DNA of 46,800 nt, taken from Allobrachymonas denitrificans DSM 15123. GTDB taxonomy: Bacteria; Pseudomonadota; Gammaproteobacteria; Burkholderiales; Burkholderiaceae_C. A program made the position numbers and the translations under genes. The notes beneath the pieces are model-generated. The model worked only from the letters and a program-made list of their open reading frames with translations. It made no database searches and was not told the DNA's origin. This document shows positions 1 through 8,847 of the stretch, piece by piece. The number at the start of each line of letters is the position of its first letter. Positions within the stretch are counted from its first letter, which is position 1. The stretch spans positions 1 to 46,800 of the forward strand of contig NZ_FOCW01000012.1 in NCBI RefSeq assembly GCF_900110225.1. The letters are read 5' to 3'.

Positions 1-267
1 GAATCCGGTAAAGACCATGAAGTCCAGGCGTACGCGCAGGGCCTGTTCCAGCTGGGCATCAGACAGGCCGTGCCACTGACCGAGCAGCATGAGCTTGAAC
101 ATGCCCAGGCGGTTATAGGGCTCGGGGCCACCGGCACCCGACTTCTCACGCTGCTACAGTCCCTTGAGGTGGCCGGCGATGGAATGCCAGTCCAGCAACT
201 CGTGCAGCTTCATGCTGGGACTGTCCTGCACCAGCGGCTTGGCACCCATCAAGAAGAAACTGTCCAT
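1..267 (-). pseudogene. IS5-family transposase, N-terminal part, interrupted by an amber codon, cut by the window edge
   Basis: Read on the minus strand from the ATG at 267, which has AGGAGG nine bases upstream, the protein begins MDSFFLMGAKPLVQ and runs 37 codons to a TAG at 156-154. The same frame then continues through REKSGAGGPEPYNRLGMFKL and MLLGQWHGLSDAQLEQAL to the window edge. This order (short leader, GPEPYxR, LGMFKLMLL, then LRVRLDFMVFTGF) is the N-terminal domain of IS5-family DDE transposases. The TAG stands where relatives usually have a sense codon such as tyrosine (recalled, not searched), so this copy is probably dead unless the stop is read through or is a sequencing error. 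The catalytic DDE domain lies outside the window. Confidence 0.8.
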
Positions 268-284
268 CGCGATCATCCTCCTGC

Positions 285-384
285 TGTCATTGGAACATGG
301 TTTGTTGGGCTTCCGGGGGGTTATGCAACGGTCTTGTCATTGGAACATGGTTTGTTGGGCTTCCGGGGGGTTATGCAACGGTCT
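285..384. repeat. 50-bp exact tandem duplication at the end of the insertion sequence
   Basis: Positions 285-334 and 335-384 are identical. Each starts TGTCATTGGAACATGG and ends TTATGCAACGGTCT. The repeat lies directly upstream of the transposase start, where the terminal sequence of the element is expected, so the tip of the IS seems to have been duplicated. The matching far end of the element is outside the window, so the terminal inverted repeat cannot be confirmed here. Confidence 0.9.
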
Positions 385-436
385 TTGTGTGTGAGTGAAT
401 CAATTCTTCTGATATCATGGGTTTGTTATTGAAAAA

Positions 437-452
437 TGTGACAAAAGTCACA
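437..452. promoter_or_regulatory. CRP/Vfr-type operator upstream of the adhesin
   Basis: TGTGACAAAAGTCACA is a perfect 16-bp palindrome. It matches the CRP consensus TGTGA-N6-TCACA in all ten half-site bases. Its centre is 93 bp upstream of the adhesin start codon. A possible -35 (TTGCAA, 461-466) follows, but no good -10 was found, so the promoter itself is uncertain. The site suggests control of the adhesin by a CRP/FNR-family regulator. Confidence 0.6.
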
Positions 453-537
453 AGAGGTAGTTGCAATGGGCTCTTGTGTCATGGTTCTACCCCGCGCGGA
501 AATTTACAACGGCAATCATTTTTAAAGGAGAGACACT

Positions 538-1956
538 ATGCAATCACGCAATCGCAACAAACTGGCTTCCCATACGCTGCTGTGCGCATTGCTGGCAGGC
601 GCAGGTTTCATGGCGGCCATGCAGCCGGCGCATGCACAGGTCACCATTGGCGGTGAAGACGTACTTGTCAAGGATGGCGTATTTTTAGGAATACCTGTTC
701 CCGATGAGAACAATGGTGGCGTTTTGAATGCACCGGGCGGCATTACGACCACGACGCTTCAGACGAGTGGTAATACTTCTGTCGGCGGTACCTTGGCTGT
801 AACGGGGTCTACTACGACACATGGAATGTCCAACGTCAGTGGTGGCATCAGCAACCTTGCCGGGGGATTGACCAATGCGGGAGGTATTACGAATACTGGC
901 GGCATCAACAACACGGGAGGCATCACCAATGTTGGTGGACTGACCAGCGCTGGCAATTCGACTTTGAATGGTGATTTGACTGTCAACGGTAATACCGCGC
1001 TGAATGGCACTCTAGACGTGACCCAGATGACCACCACCAAGGGCATCACCAATACGGGCAACATCACCAATACCGGCAACATCACCAATACCGGCTTGTT
1101 GACCAACAATGGAAACGCCAAGGTCGTTGGAGATTTAGAGGTTACGGGGACGGTAGGCTCTGCCAAGGTGAACGCTGGCGAAGTGAACACGGACAAGGTG
1201 AACGCTGGCGAAGTGAACACGGACAAGGTGAACGCTGGCGAAGTGAACACGGACAAGGTGAACGCTGGCGAAGTGAACACGGACAAGGTGAACGCTGGCG
1301 AAGTGAACACGCACAAGGTGAACGCTGGCGAAGTGAACACGCACAAGGTGAACGCTGGCGAAGTGAACACGCACAAGGTGAACGCTGGCGTAGTGAACGC
1401 AGCCACAGGTAACTTTGGCACCGTGAACGCTACGACTGGAAATATCACCAACGATTTGACCGTGGGGCGTAATGCTGTTGTCAATAAGGATCTGATCGTC
1501 AAAGGCAACTCGGATCTGCAAGGCCACCTGACTGTTGGCCAAGATGTCAATGTCGGTCGCAACCTGTCCGTAACCGGTATGACCAACACCAATGGCATTG
1601 ACAACAACGGCCAGCGTATCCAGAACGTGGGCGCCGCCGTTGCAGGCACCGATGCGGTCAACCTGAACCAGTTAAATGAGCGTTTTGCAGAAACCAACAA
1701 GTACGTTGACAATGGTGTTGCTGCTGCTCTGGCGATTCCCAGCATGCCTGCTCTTGCCCCTGGCAAAGGCTGGCATGGCCGTGGGCAATTACGGCAGCGC
1801 CACCGCGGTGGGTCTGGCTGTAGGCTATCAGGTGAACGAGCGTTGGAACCTTGGCCTGGGCGTGTCGCAAGCGACGCGCTCTGGCGGCAAGACTGCAGTG
1901 AAGGCGCAGGCCGGGTTCTCCTGGTAAGCCACCGGGAGAATGCTTCCGTCCGTTGA
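538..1956 (+). pseudogene. YadA-like trimeric autotransporter adhesin, frameshifted before its membrane anchor
   Basis: A Sec signal peptide (residues 1-34, cleavage after AHA) is followed by a low-complexity passenger rich in Asn, Thr and Gly (repeated NTGGIxN and NITNTG motifs). Seven and a half decapeptide repeats KVNAGEVNT(D/H) follow at 1165-1404. Next is the typical neck/stalk motif NVGAAVAGTDAVNLNQLNER. The C-terminal beta-barrel anchor (AGMAVGNYGSATAVGLAVGY to a terminal FSW) is intact only in the next frame and ends at 1927. Removing one base near 1765-1768 would give PALAPGKAGMAVGNYG and join the two parts into a protein of about 463 residues. As written, the product reads a meaningless tail to 1956 and could not insert in the outer membrane. 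The start has a strong Shine-Dalgarno (AAAGGAGAG). Either a real inactivation or a base-call error. Confidence 0.8.
1165..1404 (+). repeat. 30-bp in-frame tandem repeats in the adhesin
   Basis: Seven perfect-length units start at 1165, 1195, 1225, 1255, 1285, 1315 and 1345, with a degenerate eighth at 1375-1404. The first four end in GAC (Asp) and the next three in CAC (His), a one-base difference that marks two blocks of expansion. The unit length is a multiple of three, so slippage changes the stalk length without breaking the frame. Confidence 0.95.
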
Positions 1957-2006
1957 AAGGGCTTCTGCATTTGCACAAGCGCCCAGGCAACGGGTGGAGG
2001 CTGAGC

Positions 2007-2042
2007 AAAAATGGCGTCCAGCTCGGCTTGGACGCCATTTTT
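2007..2042. terminator. Bidirectional intrinsic terminator between the adhesin and yqhD
   Basis: AAAAATGGCGTCC at 2007-2019 pairs with GGACGCCATTTTT at 2030-2042, plus A2020-T2029, around an 8-base loop. The A run on one arm and the T run on the other give a U-tract in both directions. This fits the convergent genes on either side. Confidence 0.85.
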
Positions 2043-2061
2043 ATTGGAGAGCTGATGCGAT

Positions 2062-3234
2062 TTACAGCGCTGCCTGCAGGATGTGCCTGCTGGTTTCCAG
2101 GTTGATGTCCTGCTTCTCGCCCAGCTTCACCATGCCATGCTTTTCCAGCTGGGCCACCAGCGGATCGATGGCCGTTGCGTCGAGCTGGTAGGCCGACAGG
2201 CGCGTGGGCACCTCCAGCGACTCGAAGAAGGCACGGGTGCGCTCGATGGCCTGATCGATGCGGGCATCTTCGCTGCCATCGCGGATGTCCCACACGCGCT
2301 CAGCGTACTGCAGCAGCTTGGCGCGCTTTTCCTCGCGGCGCACCTGCATCACGGCAGGCAGCACCACGGCCAGCGTTCGCGCGTGATCGATGCCGTGCAG
2401 CGCGGTCAGTTCATGGCCAATCATGTGCGTGGCCCAGTCCTGCGGCACGCCGGCGCCGATCAGGCCGTTGAGCGCCAGGGTGGCAGTCCACATCAGGTTG
2501 GCGCGGGTGTCGTAATCCTCCGGCTTGTTCACGGCGTCCTGGCCGATTTCCACCAGCGTGCGCAGCAGGCCCTCGGCAAAGCGGTCCTGCACGCGGGCGT
2601 TGGCGGGGTAGGTCAGGTACTGTTCGGTGATGTGCACGAAGGCATCGACCACGCCGTTGGCGACCTGGCGCTTGGGCAGGGTGAAGGTCTTGGTCGGGTC
2701 CAGCACCGAGAACTGCGGGTAGGTGCAGCGGCTGGAGAAGGGCAGCTTGTCGTGCGTGGCGGCTTTGGTGATGACGCCGCCGTTGTTCATTTCCGAGCCG
2801 GTGGCGGGCAGCGTCAGCACCGAGCCGAAGGGCAGGGCGGACTTGACGACGCGGCCACCGGTGAGCAGGATGTTCCAGGGATCTTCGCCTTCGGGCAGCG
2901 CAGCCGCGGCAGCCACGAACTTGGTGCCGTCGATCACGGACCCGCCGCCCACGGCCAGCAGGAAGTCGATCTGCTCGGCCTTGACCTGCTGCACGGCGCG
3001 CATCAGCGTCTCGAAGGTGGGGTTGGGTTCGATGCCGCTGAATTCGCTGACGTGGCCGATGCCGGCGGTGGCCAGCGCGGCTTTCACTTCGTCCAGCGTG
3101 CCGTTCCTGAGCGCGCTGCCACCACCATAGAGCAGCAGCACGCGGGCATTGGCAGGCACGGCCTTGGCCAGCTTGGCAATGCTGCCCTGGCCGAACAGGA
3201 TGCGGGTGGGGTTCTGGTAGTCGAAGTTCTGCAT
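2062..3234 (-). CDS. yqhD: Iron-containing alcohol dehydrogenase, YqhD-type NADPH-dependent aldehyde reductase
   Basis: This 390-residue protein belongs to the group III iron-containing alcohol dehydrogenases and is very close in layout to E. coli YqhD. YqhD reduces short and toxic aldehydes with NADPH in the cytoplasm. The nucleotide-binding GGGSVIDGTK motif starts at residue 96. The four metal ligands expected from YqhD are visible as D197, H201, H270 and H284, the last in HGIDHARTL. An in-frame start 17 codons upstream exists at 3285, but the MQNFDYQNPTRILFG start at 3234 matches the family. No clear Shine-Dalgarno is seen before either start. The gene is convergent with the adhesin and divergent from uvrA. 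Confidence 0.93.
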   Translation of the reverse strand: MQNFDYQNPTRILFGQGSIAKLAKAVPANARVLLLYGGGSALRNGTLDEVKAALATAGIGHVSEFSGIEPNPTFETLMRAVQQVKAEQIDFLLAVGGGSVIDGTKFVAAAAALPEGEDPWNILLTGGRVVKSALPFGSVLTLPATGSEMNNGGVITKAATHDKLPFSSRCTYPQFSVLDPTKTFTLPKRQVANGVVDAFVHITEQYLTYPANARVQDRFAEGLLRTLVEIGQDAVNKPEDYDTRANLMWTATLALNGLIGAGVPQDWATHMIGHELTALHGIDHARTLAVVLPAVMQVRREEKRAKLLQYAERVWDIRDGSEDARIDQAIERTRAFFESLEVPTRLSAYQLDATAIDPLVAQLEKHGMVKLGEKQDINLETSRHILQAAL

Positions 3235-3425
3235 GGTGGTGTGTGGGAAGGACAGGAAATGCGGAGCAAGGCGCCGCGTAAACATTCATGGTAACGCCGT
3301 CGCGGTGTCCCTGATTCCTGCACAGGCATGTGGTGTGCATGATGGGCAGATCCAGGAATTTCTCGCTGCCTCCACGCGGGGGACCGGCAAGCCCATCATC
3401 CGGCTGCGGTGTTGCGGGGCCGGAT

Positions 3426-3454
3426 TTGTTCCCGTCACACGCCAGCGCTATCAT
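3426..3454 (+). promoter_or_regulatory. Candidate sigma-70 promoter of uvrA
   Basis: TTGTTC (3426-3431) and TATCAT (3449-3454) are separated by 17 bp. Transcription would begin near 3461, downstream of the ATG at 3453. This supports the ATG at 3492 as the uvrA start. No LexA box of the CTGT-N8-ACAG type was seen nearby. Confidence 0.5.
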
Positions 3455-3491
3455 GAAGGGTTCCCCTTGCACCGCACCGAGCGGCCCTCTC

Positions 3492-6400
3492 ATGGCGAAA
3501 TCCGCACCCAAAGTTCCGCAGCGCCCCAGCGCCCACACGCACATCAGCATTCGTGGCGCGCGTACGCACAACCTCAAGAACATCGACCTGGACATTCCGC
3601 GCAACCAGCTGGTGGTGATCACCGGCCTGAGCGGCTCGGGCAAGTCCAGCCTGGCTTTCGACACGCTGTATGCCGAGGGGCAGCGGCGCTATGTGGAGAG
3701 CCTGTCCACCTATGCGCGCCAGTTCCTGCAGCTGATGGACAAGCCGGATGTGGACCTGATCGAGGGCCTGTCGCCCGCGATCAGCATCGAGCAGAAAGCC
3801 ACCAGCCACAACCCGCGCTCCACCGTGGGCACGGTGACGGAAATCCACGACTACCTGCGCCTGCTGTTTGCCCGCGCCGGCACACCCCATTGCCCGGATC
3901 ACCATCTGCCGCTGCAGGCACAGACCGTGAGCCAGATGGTCGATGCCGTGCTGGCGCTGCCGGCCGAATCGCGCGTGATGCTGCTGGCGCCGGTGGCGCG
4001 CGGCAAGAAGGGCGAGTTTGCCGATCTGCTGGCGCAGATGCAGGCGCTGGGCTACATCCGCTTCCGCATCGACGGCCAGACCGTGGATGGCGAGGATGCG
4101 CCTGCGCTGGCCAAGAACGAGAAGCACGATATCGACGTGGTGATCGACCGCCTGAAGGTGCGCCCCGATGCGCGCCAGCGTCTGGCGGAGAGTTTCGAGG
4201 CCGCGCTGCGTCTGGCCGAAGGGCGCGCGCTGGTGCTGGAGATGGACAACGGGCAGGAGCACTTCTTCAACGCCAAGTACGCCTGCCCGATATGCGGCTA
4301 CAGCATTGCCGAACTGGAACCGCGCCTGTTTTCCTTCAACTCGCCGGTGGGTGCCTGCCCTTCGTGCGATGGTATCGGCAGCGTGGATGTGTTCGACGCC
4401 CACCGCGTAGTGGCCTTTCCCACGCTCAGCCTGGCCAGCGGCGCCGTCAAGGGCTGGGACCGGCGCAATGGCTACTATTTTTCGCTGCTGGAAAGCGTCT
4501 GCCAGCACTACGGTGTGGATGTGGAAACCCCGTTCGAGCAGTTGCCGCAACCGGTGCGTGATGTGGTGCTGCACGGCTCGGGCGAGGACGAGATCCCCTT
4601 TCGCTACGTGATGGAAAGCGGCTCGCGCAAGGGCCAGGCGGTCGAAAAAAGCCATCCCTTCGAAGGCATTCTGCCCAACATGGAGCGGCGCTACCGCGAC
4701 ACCGATTCCAGCGTGGTGCGCGAGGATCTGGCACGCTACCGCAGCGTGCAACCCTGCCCGAGCTGCCACGGCACCCGCCTGCGCCAGGAAGCGCGTCATG
4801 TGCTGATCGGCGAAGGCGAGCACAAGCGCGCCATCTACGAAATCAGCCACGCCACTCTGGGCGAGGCGCAGCGCTATTTCGAGCAACTCACGCTGCAGGG
4901 CGCCAAGGCCGAGATCGCCGACAAGGTGGTGCGCGAGATTGCCTCGCGCCTGAAATTCCTGAACGATGTCGGCCTGAACTACCTGAGTCTGGAGCGCAGC
5001 GCCGAAACGCTCAGCGGCGGCGAGGCCCAGCGCATCCGCCTGGCCAGCCAGATCGGCAGTGGCCTGACCGGCGTGATGTACGTGCTGGACGAGCCCAGCA
5101 TCGGCCTGCACCAGCGCGACAACGACCGCCTGATCGGCACGCTGCAGCATCTGCGCGATATCGGCAACAGCGTGCTGGTGGTGGAGCATGACGAGGACAT
5201 GATCCGCGCGGCCGACTTCGTGGTGGACATGGGGCCGGGCGCGGGTGTGCATGGTGGCCGCGTGATGGCGCAGGGCAGCTATGACGAACTGGTCGCTACG
5301 CCGCAGTCGCTCACCGGACAATACCTGAGCGGTGCACAGGTGATCGCCGTGCCGGCACGCCGCACGCCCTGGCTGCCGCTGACGAATGAGCCGCCTGCGG
5401 AGTCAGCCGGGCGCGGCAAGGGGGCCGGCAGGCGCACGGGCAGCCTGCTGGACCGGGTGCGCGGCGAGGAAGACGCTGCCAAGGCGCCCGACCAGCACCC
5501 CGGCCTGCAGAAGATCACCATTGCCGGCGCCCGCGGCCACAACCTGAAGGACGTCACCGTCGACTTCCCGGTCGGCCTGATGACCTGCGTGACGGGCGTT
5601 TCCGGCTCCGGCAAGTCCACTCTGGTGAACGACACGCTCTACACTGCCGCCGCGCAGAAAATCCACCGCGCCCACGCCGAACCGGCACCGCACGACAGCA
5701 TCGAGGGGCTGGAGCAGTTCGACAAGGTCATCAACGTGGACCAGTCGCCCATCGGCCGCACGCCGCGCAGCAACCCGGCCACCTACACCGGCCTGTTCAC
5801 GCACATCCGCGACCTGATGGCCGAAATGCCGACTGCCAAGGAACGCGGCTACGGCCCCGGTCGCTTCAGCTTCAACGTCGCCGGCGGCCGCTGCGAGGCC
5901 TGTCAGGGCGATGGCGTGGTGAAGGTGGAAATGCACTTCCTGCCCGACGTGTACGTGCCCTGCGACGTCTGCCACGGCCAGCGCTACAACCGCGAAACGC
6001 TGGAAGTGCAGTACAAGGGCAAGAACATCGCCCAGATCCTCGACATGACGGTGGAGGAGGCCTATGCCTTCATGAACGCCGTCCCGACCATCGCGCGCAA
6101 GCTGCAGACGCTGCTGGACGTGGGCCTGAGCTACATCAAGCTGGGCCAGAGTGCGACCACGCTCTCGGGCGGCGAGGCGCAGCGCGTGAAGCTGGCACTG
6201 GAGCTGAGCAAGCGCGACACCGGCCGCACGCTTTACATCCTGGACGAGCCCACCACCGGCCTGCATTTCGCGGATATCGCCCTGCTGCTCAAGGTGCTGC
6301 ACCAGCTGCGCGACGCGGGCAACACCATCGTCATCATCGAGCACAACGTGGACGTGATCAAGACGGCCGACTGGCTGATCGACATGGGGCCGGAAGGCGG

Positions 6401-6509
6401 CGATGGCGGCGGCACGGTGGTGGCGGAAGGCACGCCGGAGCAGGTGGCTAATGTGGAGGCCAGCCATACCGGGCGCTATCTGGGGCGGATGTTGCGGGCT
6501 GGAAAGTAA
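3492..6509 (+). CDS. uvrA: Excinuclease ABC subunit A
   Basis: UvrA is the damage-recognition ATPase of nucleotide excision repair. It forms a dimer that loads UvrB. The 1005-residue protein carries two ABC ATPase modules: Walker [10 protein letters not shown] at residues 45-53 and GVSGSGKST near 702, with signatures [11 protein letters not shown] near 507 and [11 protein letters not shown] near 891. Two Cys4 zinc modules begin near 265 (CPIC...CPSC) and 801 (CEAC...CDVC). The second is the conserved DNA-contacting zinc finger. A Gly/Arg-rich linker (about 635-665) separates the halves and is somewhat longer than in E. coli. The start at 3492 ([10 protein letters not shown]) is preferred because the likely promoter overlaps the upstream ATG at 3453. 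The usual neighbour ssb is not here. Confidence 0.98.
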   Translation: MAKSAPKVPQRPSAHTHISIRGARTHNLKNIDLDIPRNQLVVITGLSGSGKSSLAFDTLYAEGQRRYVESLSTYARQFLQLMDKPDVDLIEGLSPAISIEQKATSHNPRSTVGTVTEIHDYLRLLFARAGTPHCPDHHLPLQAQTVSQMVDAVLALPAESRVMLLAPVARGKKGEFADLLAQMQALGYIRFRIDGQTVDGEDAPALAKNEKHDIDVVIDRLKVRPDARQRLAESFEAALRLAEGRALVLEMDNGQEHFFNAKYACPICGYSIAELEPRLFSFNSPVGACPSCDGIGSVDVFDAHRVVAFPTLSLASGAVKGWDRRNGYYFSLLESVCQHYGVDVETPFEQLPQPVRDVVLHGSGEDEIPFRYVMESGSRKGQAVEKSHPFEGILPNMERRYRDTDSSVVREDLARYRSVQPCPSCHGTRLRQEARHVLIGEGEHKRAIYEISHATLGEAQRYFEQLTLQGAKAEIADKVVREIASRLKFLNDVGLNYLSLERSAETLSGGEAQRIRLASQIGSGLTGVMYVLDEPSIGLHQRDNDRLIGTLQHLRDIGNSVLVVEHDEDMIRAADFVVDMGPGAGVHGGRVMAQGSYDELVATPQSLTGQYLSGAQVIAVPARRTPWLPLTNEPPAESAGRGKGAGRRTGSLLDRVRGEEDAAKAPDQHPGLQKITIAGARGHNLKDVTVDFPVGLMTCVTGVSGSGKSTLVNDTLYTAAAQKIHRAHAEPAPHDSIEGLEQFDKVINVDQSPIGRTPRSNPATYTGLFTHIRDLMAEMPTAKERGYGPGRFSFNVAGGRCEACQGDGVVKVEMHFLPDVYVPCDVCHGQRYNRETLEVQYKGKNIAQILDMTVEEAYAFMNAVPTIARKLQTLLDVGLSYIKLGQSATTLSGGEAQRVKLALELSKRDTGRTLYILDEPTTGLHFADIALLLKVLHQLRDAGNTIVIIEHNVDVIKTADWLIDMGPEGGDGGGTVVAEGTPEQVANVEASHTGRYLGRMLRAGK

Positions 6510-6722
6510 GGCTTGGAACTTGGGGGGGTGTTTTCACAGCGTCTTCTTTCCCGGAAGCAGCAGGGAAGGAGCGCCAATGAACTTGCTGCGTGGCAGCGCA
6601 TGCGCCCCACGGACCACTGGTGGCGGCACCCTTGCGCTTTTCGTGGCGTGATCTGCCCGGTCCGGCGCAAGAGTCATGCGAAGATCGGGCATCTACCCAC
6701 AAGGAATAACGGAGACACTTTC

Positions 6723-7163
6723 ATGCCCATGTTCGTCGATACGACCCCGCCCGGCCAGTGCATCTTCTGCAAGCTGGTCGCCGGTGATATCCCTGCCGCC
6801 CGCGTCTACGAGGATGATCTGACCCTGGCCTTCATGGATCTGGGCCAAGTCAATCCCGGCCACGTGCTGGTGGCCACCAAACGCCACGCGGCCACCCTGT
6901 TCGACATCACGCCCGAGGAAGCGGCAGCCGCGATGCAGACGGCGCAGAAGGTGGCGCAGGCGGTGCAGGCCGTGTTCGATCCGCCGGGACTGACGCTGCT
7001 GCATGCCAACGGCAAGGAAGGCGACCAGACCGTATTCCACTTCCACATGCACGTGGTGCCGCGCCATGGCAATGACGGCATCGCCCTGTCCTGGCCGCGC
7101 AAGGAGCCGGGGGCGGAGGTGCTGAACGGTTATGCGGAACGTCTGCGGGCGGCGTTAGCCTGA
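6723..7163 (+). CDS. HIT-family hydrolase
   Basis: This 146-residue protein has the histidine-triad motif HFHMHVVPR, with catalytic histidines H106, H108 and H110. It also has the N-terminal CIFCKLVAGDIPAARVYEDD segment of HinT/Hit-like nucleotide phosphoramidases. C13 and C16, with later histidines, could bind zinc as in some bacterial HIT proteins. Such enzymes cleave AMP-lysine or adenylated metabolites, but the physiological substrate is usually unknown. The start has a Shine-Dalgarno (AAGGA, about 16 bases upstream, and CGGAGA closer). The 213 bp before it, after uvrA, hold no other gene I can support. Confidence 0.93.
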   Translation: MPMFVDTTPPGQCIFCKLVAGDIPAARVYEDDLTLAFMDLGQVNPGHVLVATKRHAATLFDITPEEAAAAMQTAQKVAQAVQAVFDPPGLTLLHANGKEGDQTVFHFHMHVVPRHGNDGIALSWPRKEPGAEVLNGYAERLRAALA

Positions 7164-7212
7164 CAGGGGCGCGCCGCTATCCAAGGCATTGCGGCCGGCA
7201 TCCCGTGCGGAG

Positions 7213-8004
7213 TCAGGCGTCCGGCGCCGTGGCAAGCTGCGCCAGCCACGCATCCAGCATGGCCACGCTGTAGTGGCTCGCCACCTGCTCGACAAAGCGG
7301 GTGAAATCCATGTGCGCGGCATCGTCGGCGCGGTCGGAAATGGTGCGCATGGCGACGAAGGGCAGACCGTAGTCATGGCAGACCTGGGCCACGGCAGCGC
7401 CTTCCATCTCCACGGCCAGGCCATCCGGAAGGCGCTGGCGCAAGGCCCCGCTTTCGGCGCTGGTGGCGACGAAGCGGTCGCCGCTCAGGATCAGGCCTTC
7501 GTGCACGCGGGGTGCCTGCAGACCGAATTCGGCCACGGCCGCGGCGCCCAGGGCGGCCTGCGGGTCAGCCAGCACCTTGCGCGCCGCCGTCGCCAGCGTG
7601 TCCGACAGTGCAGCATCGGTTTCGAAGCGCGCCTTGCCGTACAGCGGCACCTCATGCTGTGCAAACAGCGGGGAGGCGTTCATGTCGTGCTGCAGAAAGC
7701 TGCGCGCCAGCACCACATCGCCCACGTTCACGCCGTCGGCCAGTCCGCCGGCCACGCCGGTAAAGACGATGGCATCGACCTCGAAGCGCTCGATCAGCGC
7801 CGTCGCCGTGGTGGCCGCCGCCACCTTGCCGATGCGCGAGAGCACCGCCACCACCTCGCGCCCATGCCAGTGGCCGCGCCAGAAGCTGCGGCCGGCCACG
7901 CGCGTCTTGTGTTCGTCGGGCATGCGGTTGAGCACGGCAGAGAGTTCATCGCGCATGGCGGCAATGATGCCGATGCGGCCGGTGGCGGGCAGAGGAAGCG
8001 TCAT
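7213..8004 (-). CDS. mtnN: 5'-methylthioadenosine/S-adenosylhomocysteine nucleosidase
   Basis: The 263-residue protein is a MtnN/Pfs-type nucleosidase. It hydrolyses MTA and SAH to free adenine, recycling by-products of SAM use. Visible family motifs are GIIAAMRDE (E20 matches the catalytic Glu12 of the E. coli enzyme), VFTGVAGGL, VEMEGAAVAQVC in the substrate-binding region and TISDRAD with the catalytic Asp. It is about 30 residues longer than the E. coli protein, with the extra length at the N-terminus and in the middle. It is convergent with the HIT gene (49 bp gap) and divergent from the lipoprotein at 8198. Confidence 0.92.
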   Translation of the reverse strand: MTLPLPATGRIGIIAAMRDELSAVLNRMPDEHKTRVAGRSFWRGHWHGREVVAVLSRIGKVAAATTATALIERFEVDAIVFTGVAGGLADGVNVGDVVLARSFLQHDMNASPLFAQHEVPLYGKARFETDAALSDTLATAARKVLADPQAALGAAAVAEFGLQAPRVHEGLILSGDRFVATSAESGALRQRLPDGLAVEMEGAAVAQVCHDYGLPFVAMRTISDRADDAAHMDFTRFVEQVASHYSVAMLDAWLAQLATAPDA

Positions 8005-8074
8005 GGCAGGAGGGTGTTGTCAGGCGGGAAAAGCCGCTATTGTCCCATTGGAAGACAATTGCATGCAAAGGTAA

Positions 8075-8094
8075 CAGGCGTAGCGAAACGCCTG
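8075..8094. other. Perfect hairpin in the mtnN/lipoprotein divergent region
   Basis: CAGGCGT (8075-8081) and ACGCCTG (8088-8094) form a 7-bp perfect inverted repeat with a 6-base loop. It lies about 70 bp upstream of the mtnN start and 100 bp upstream of the lipoprotein. It could be an operator half-site pair or a leader hairpin. No T-run follows in either direction. Confidence 0.4.
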
Positions 8095-8197
8095 CCTTGA
8101 CACGCGTTCGGCCCATCATGGTCTAATTAAGGCAAATTTTCACGATTTTGTTGCAAGAAGCCGCCATTGCTCCGGTAATGGCCCTGCAGGAAGCGCC

Positions 8198-8680
8198 ATG
8201 TATTCTTCTTTCCGTTCCCTGGTGTCCCGCCCCTTGCGTGCCGTGGGCCTGGCACTGGCTGCCGGAGCCCTGCTGCTGGCAGGCTGCGGCACACCGCCCC
8301 AGTCCACCAGCAAGAGCACGGTGCGCCAGATCAAGCGCCCGGCGCAGAATGCCAATCTGGGCTGGGTAGGCAGCTACCGTACCAATGCCCCCTGTCCGCT
8401 CACCGGTGCGCCCGGCTGCACCAGCCAGACGCTGATGCTGATGCTCAATCCGGACAACACCTACAGCCTCACCACCACCACCTACCGCCGCAGCGGCGCG
8501 CCCTACAGCTTCACCAGCCGAGCGCGCTTCCGCTGGGATGGCCGTGACATCGTGCTGGCCTCCAAGGACGAGAATGCCCGCCTGCGCGTAAACAGCAACG
8601 GCACGCTGGAGCGCATCGGTGCCGACGGGCTGACGCAGTCCGAAGCGGCGCGCACGCCGCTGGTGTTCCGCAAGCTGTGA
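8198..8680 (+). CDS. Lipoprotein, NlpE N-terminal-like
   Basis: The 160-residue protein starts with a lipoprotein signal ending in LLLAGC (C30 is the lipidated cysteine). The mature part has GWVGSYRTNAPCPLTG, a second cysteine eight residues later, and then repeated beta-strand patterns (TLMLMLNPDNTYSLTTTTY, FRWDGRDIVLASKD). This is the layout of the NlpE N-terminal domain (a small lipocalin-like barrel with a paired-cysteine loop; CxxC in E. coli, wider here). NlpE senses envelope and surface stress in E. coli. That function is not shown for this protein. Residues 31-50 are a basic, Ser/Thr-rich linker. A heptamer repeat array begins 24 bp after the stop codon. Confidence 0.75.
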   Translation: MYSSFRSLVSRPLRAVGLALAAGALLLAGCGTPPQSTSKSTVRQIKRPAQNANLGWVGSYRTNAPCPLTGAPGCTSQTLMLMLNPDNTYSLTTTTYRRSGAPYSFTSRARFRWDGRDIVLASKDENARLRVNSNGTLERIGADGLTQSEAARTPLVFRKL

Positions 8681-8703
8681 GAGCGGTAGCGGGCACGATG
8701 CGC

Positions 8704-8818
8704 GGACTGCGGACTGCGGACTGCGGACTGCGGACTGCTGACCGCTGACCGCTGACTGTTGCCTGTTGCCTGTTGCCTGTTGCCTGTTGCCTGTTGCCTG
8801 TTGCCTGTTGCCTGTTGA
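8704..8818. repeat. Heptamer tandem array (CTGNNNN family), three unit types
   Basis: Five copies of GGACTGC (8704-8738) are followed by two of TGACCGC (8739-8752), TGA, then eight of CTGTTGC (8756-8811) and a degenerate ninth, CTGTTGA. Rotated to a common register the units are CTGCGGA, CTGACCG and CTGTTGC: a fixed CTG plus four variable bases at a constant 7-bp period. The array fills the gap between two convergent genes. Confidence 0.95.
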
Positions 8819-8847
8819 CGAGGCTGCGAACGCCTCGAACGGCCGAT

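Noticed and set aside
759-1976. A 405-codon minus-strand frame opposite the adhesin
   Set aside because: It is the mirror of the repeat-rich adhesin; its Pro/Thr/Phe repeats come from the 30-bp units and it has no start signal or family likeness.
3300-3320. LexA (SOS) box upstream of uvrA
   Set aside because: CTGATTCCTGCACAG resembles CTGT-N8-ACAG but has a wrong base and a 7-base spacer.
8704-8818. CRISPR array
   Set aside because: The 7-bp units abut directly, with no spacers, and no cas gene is present.
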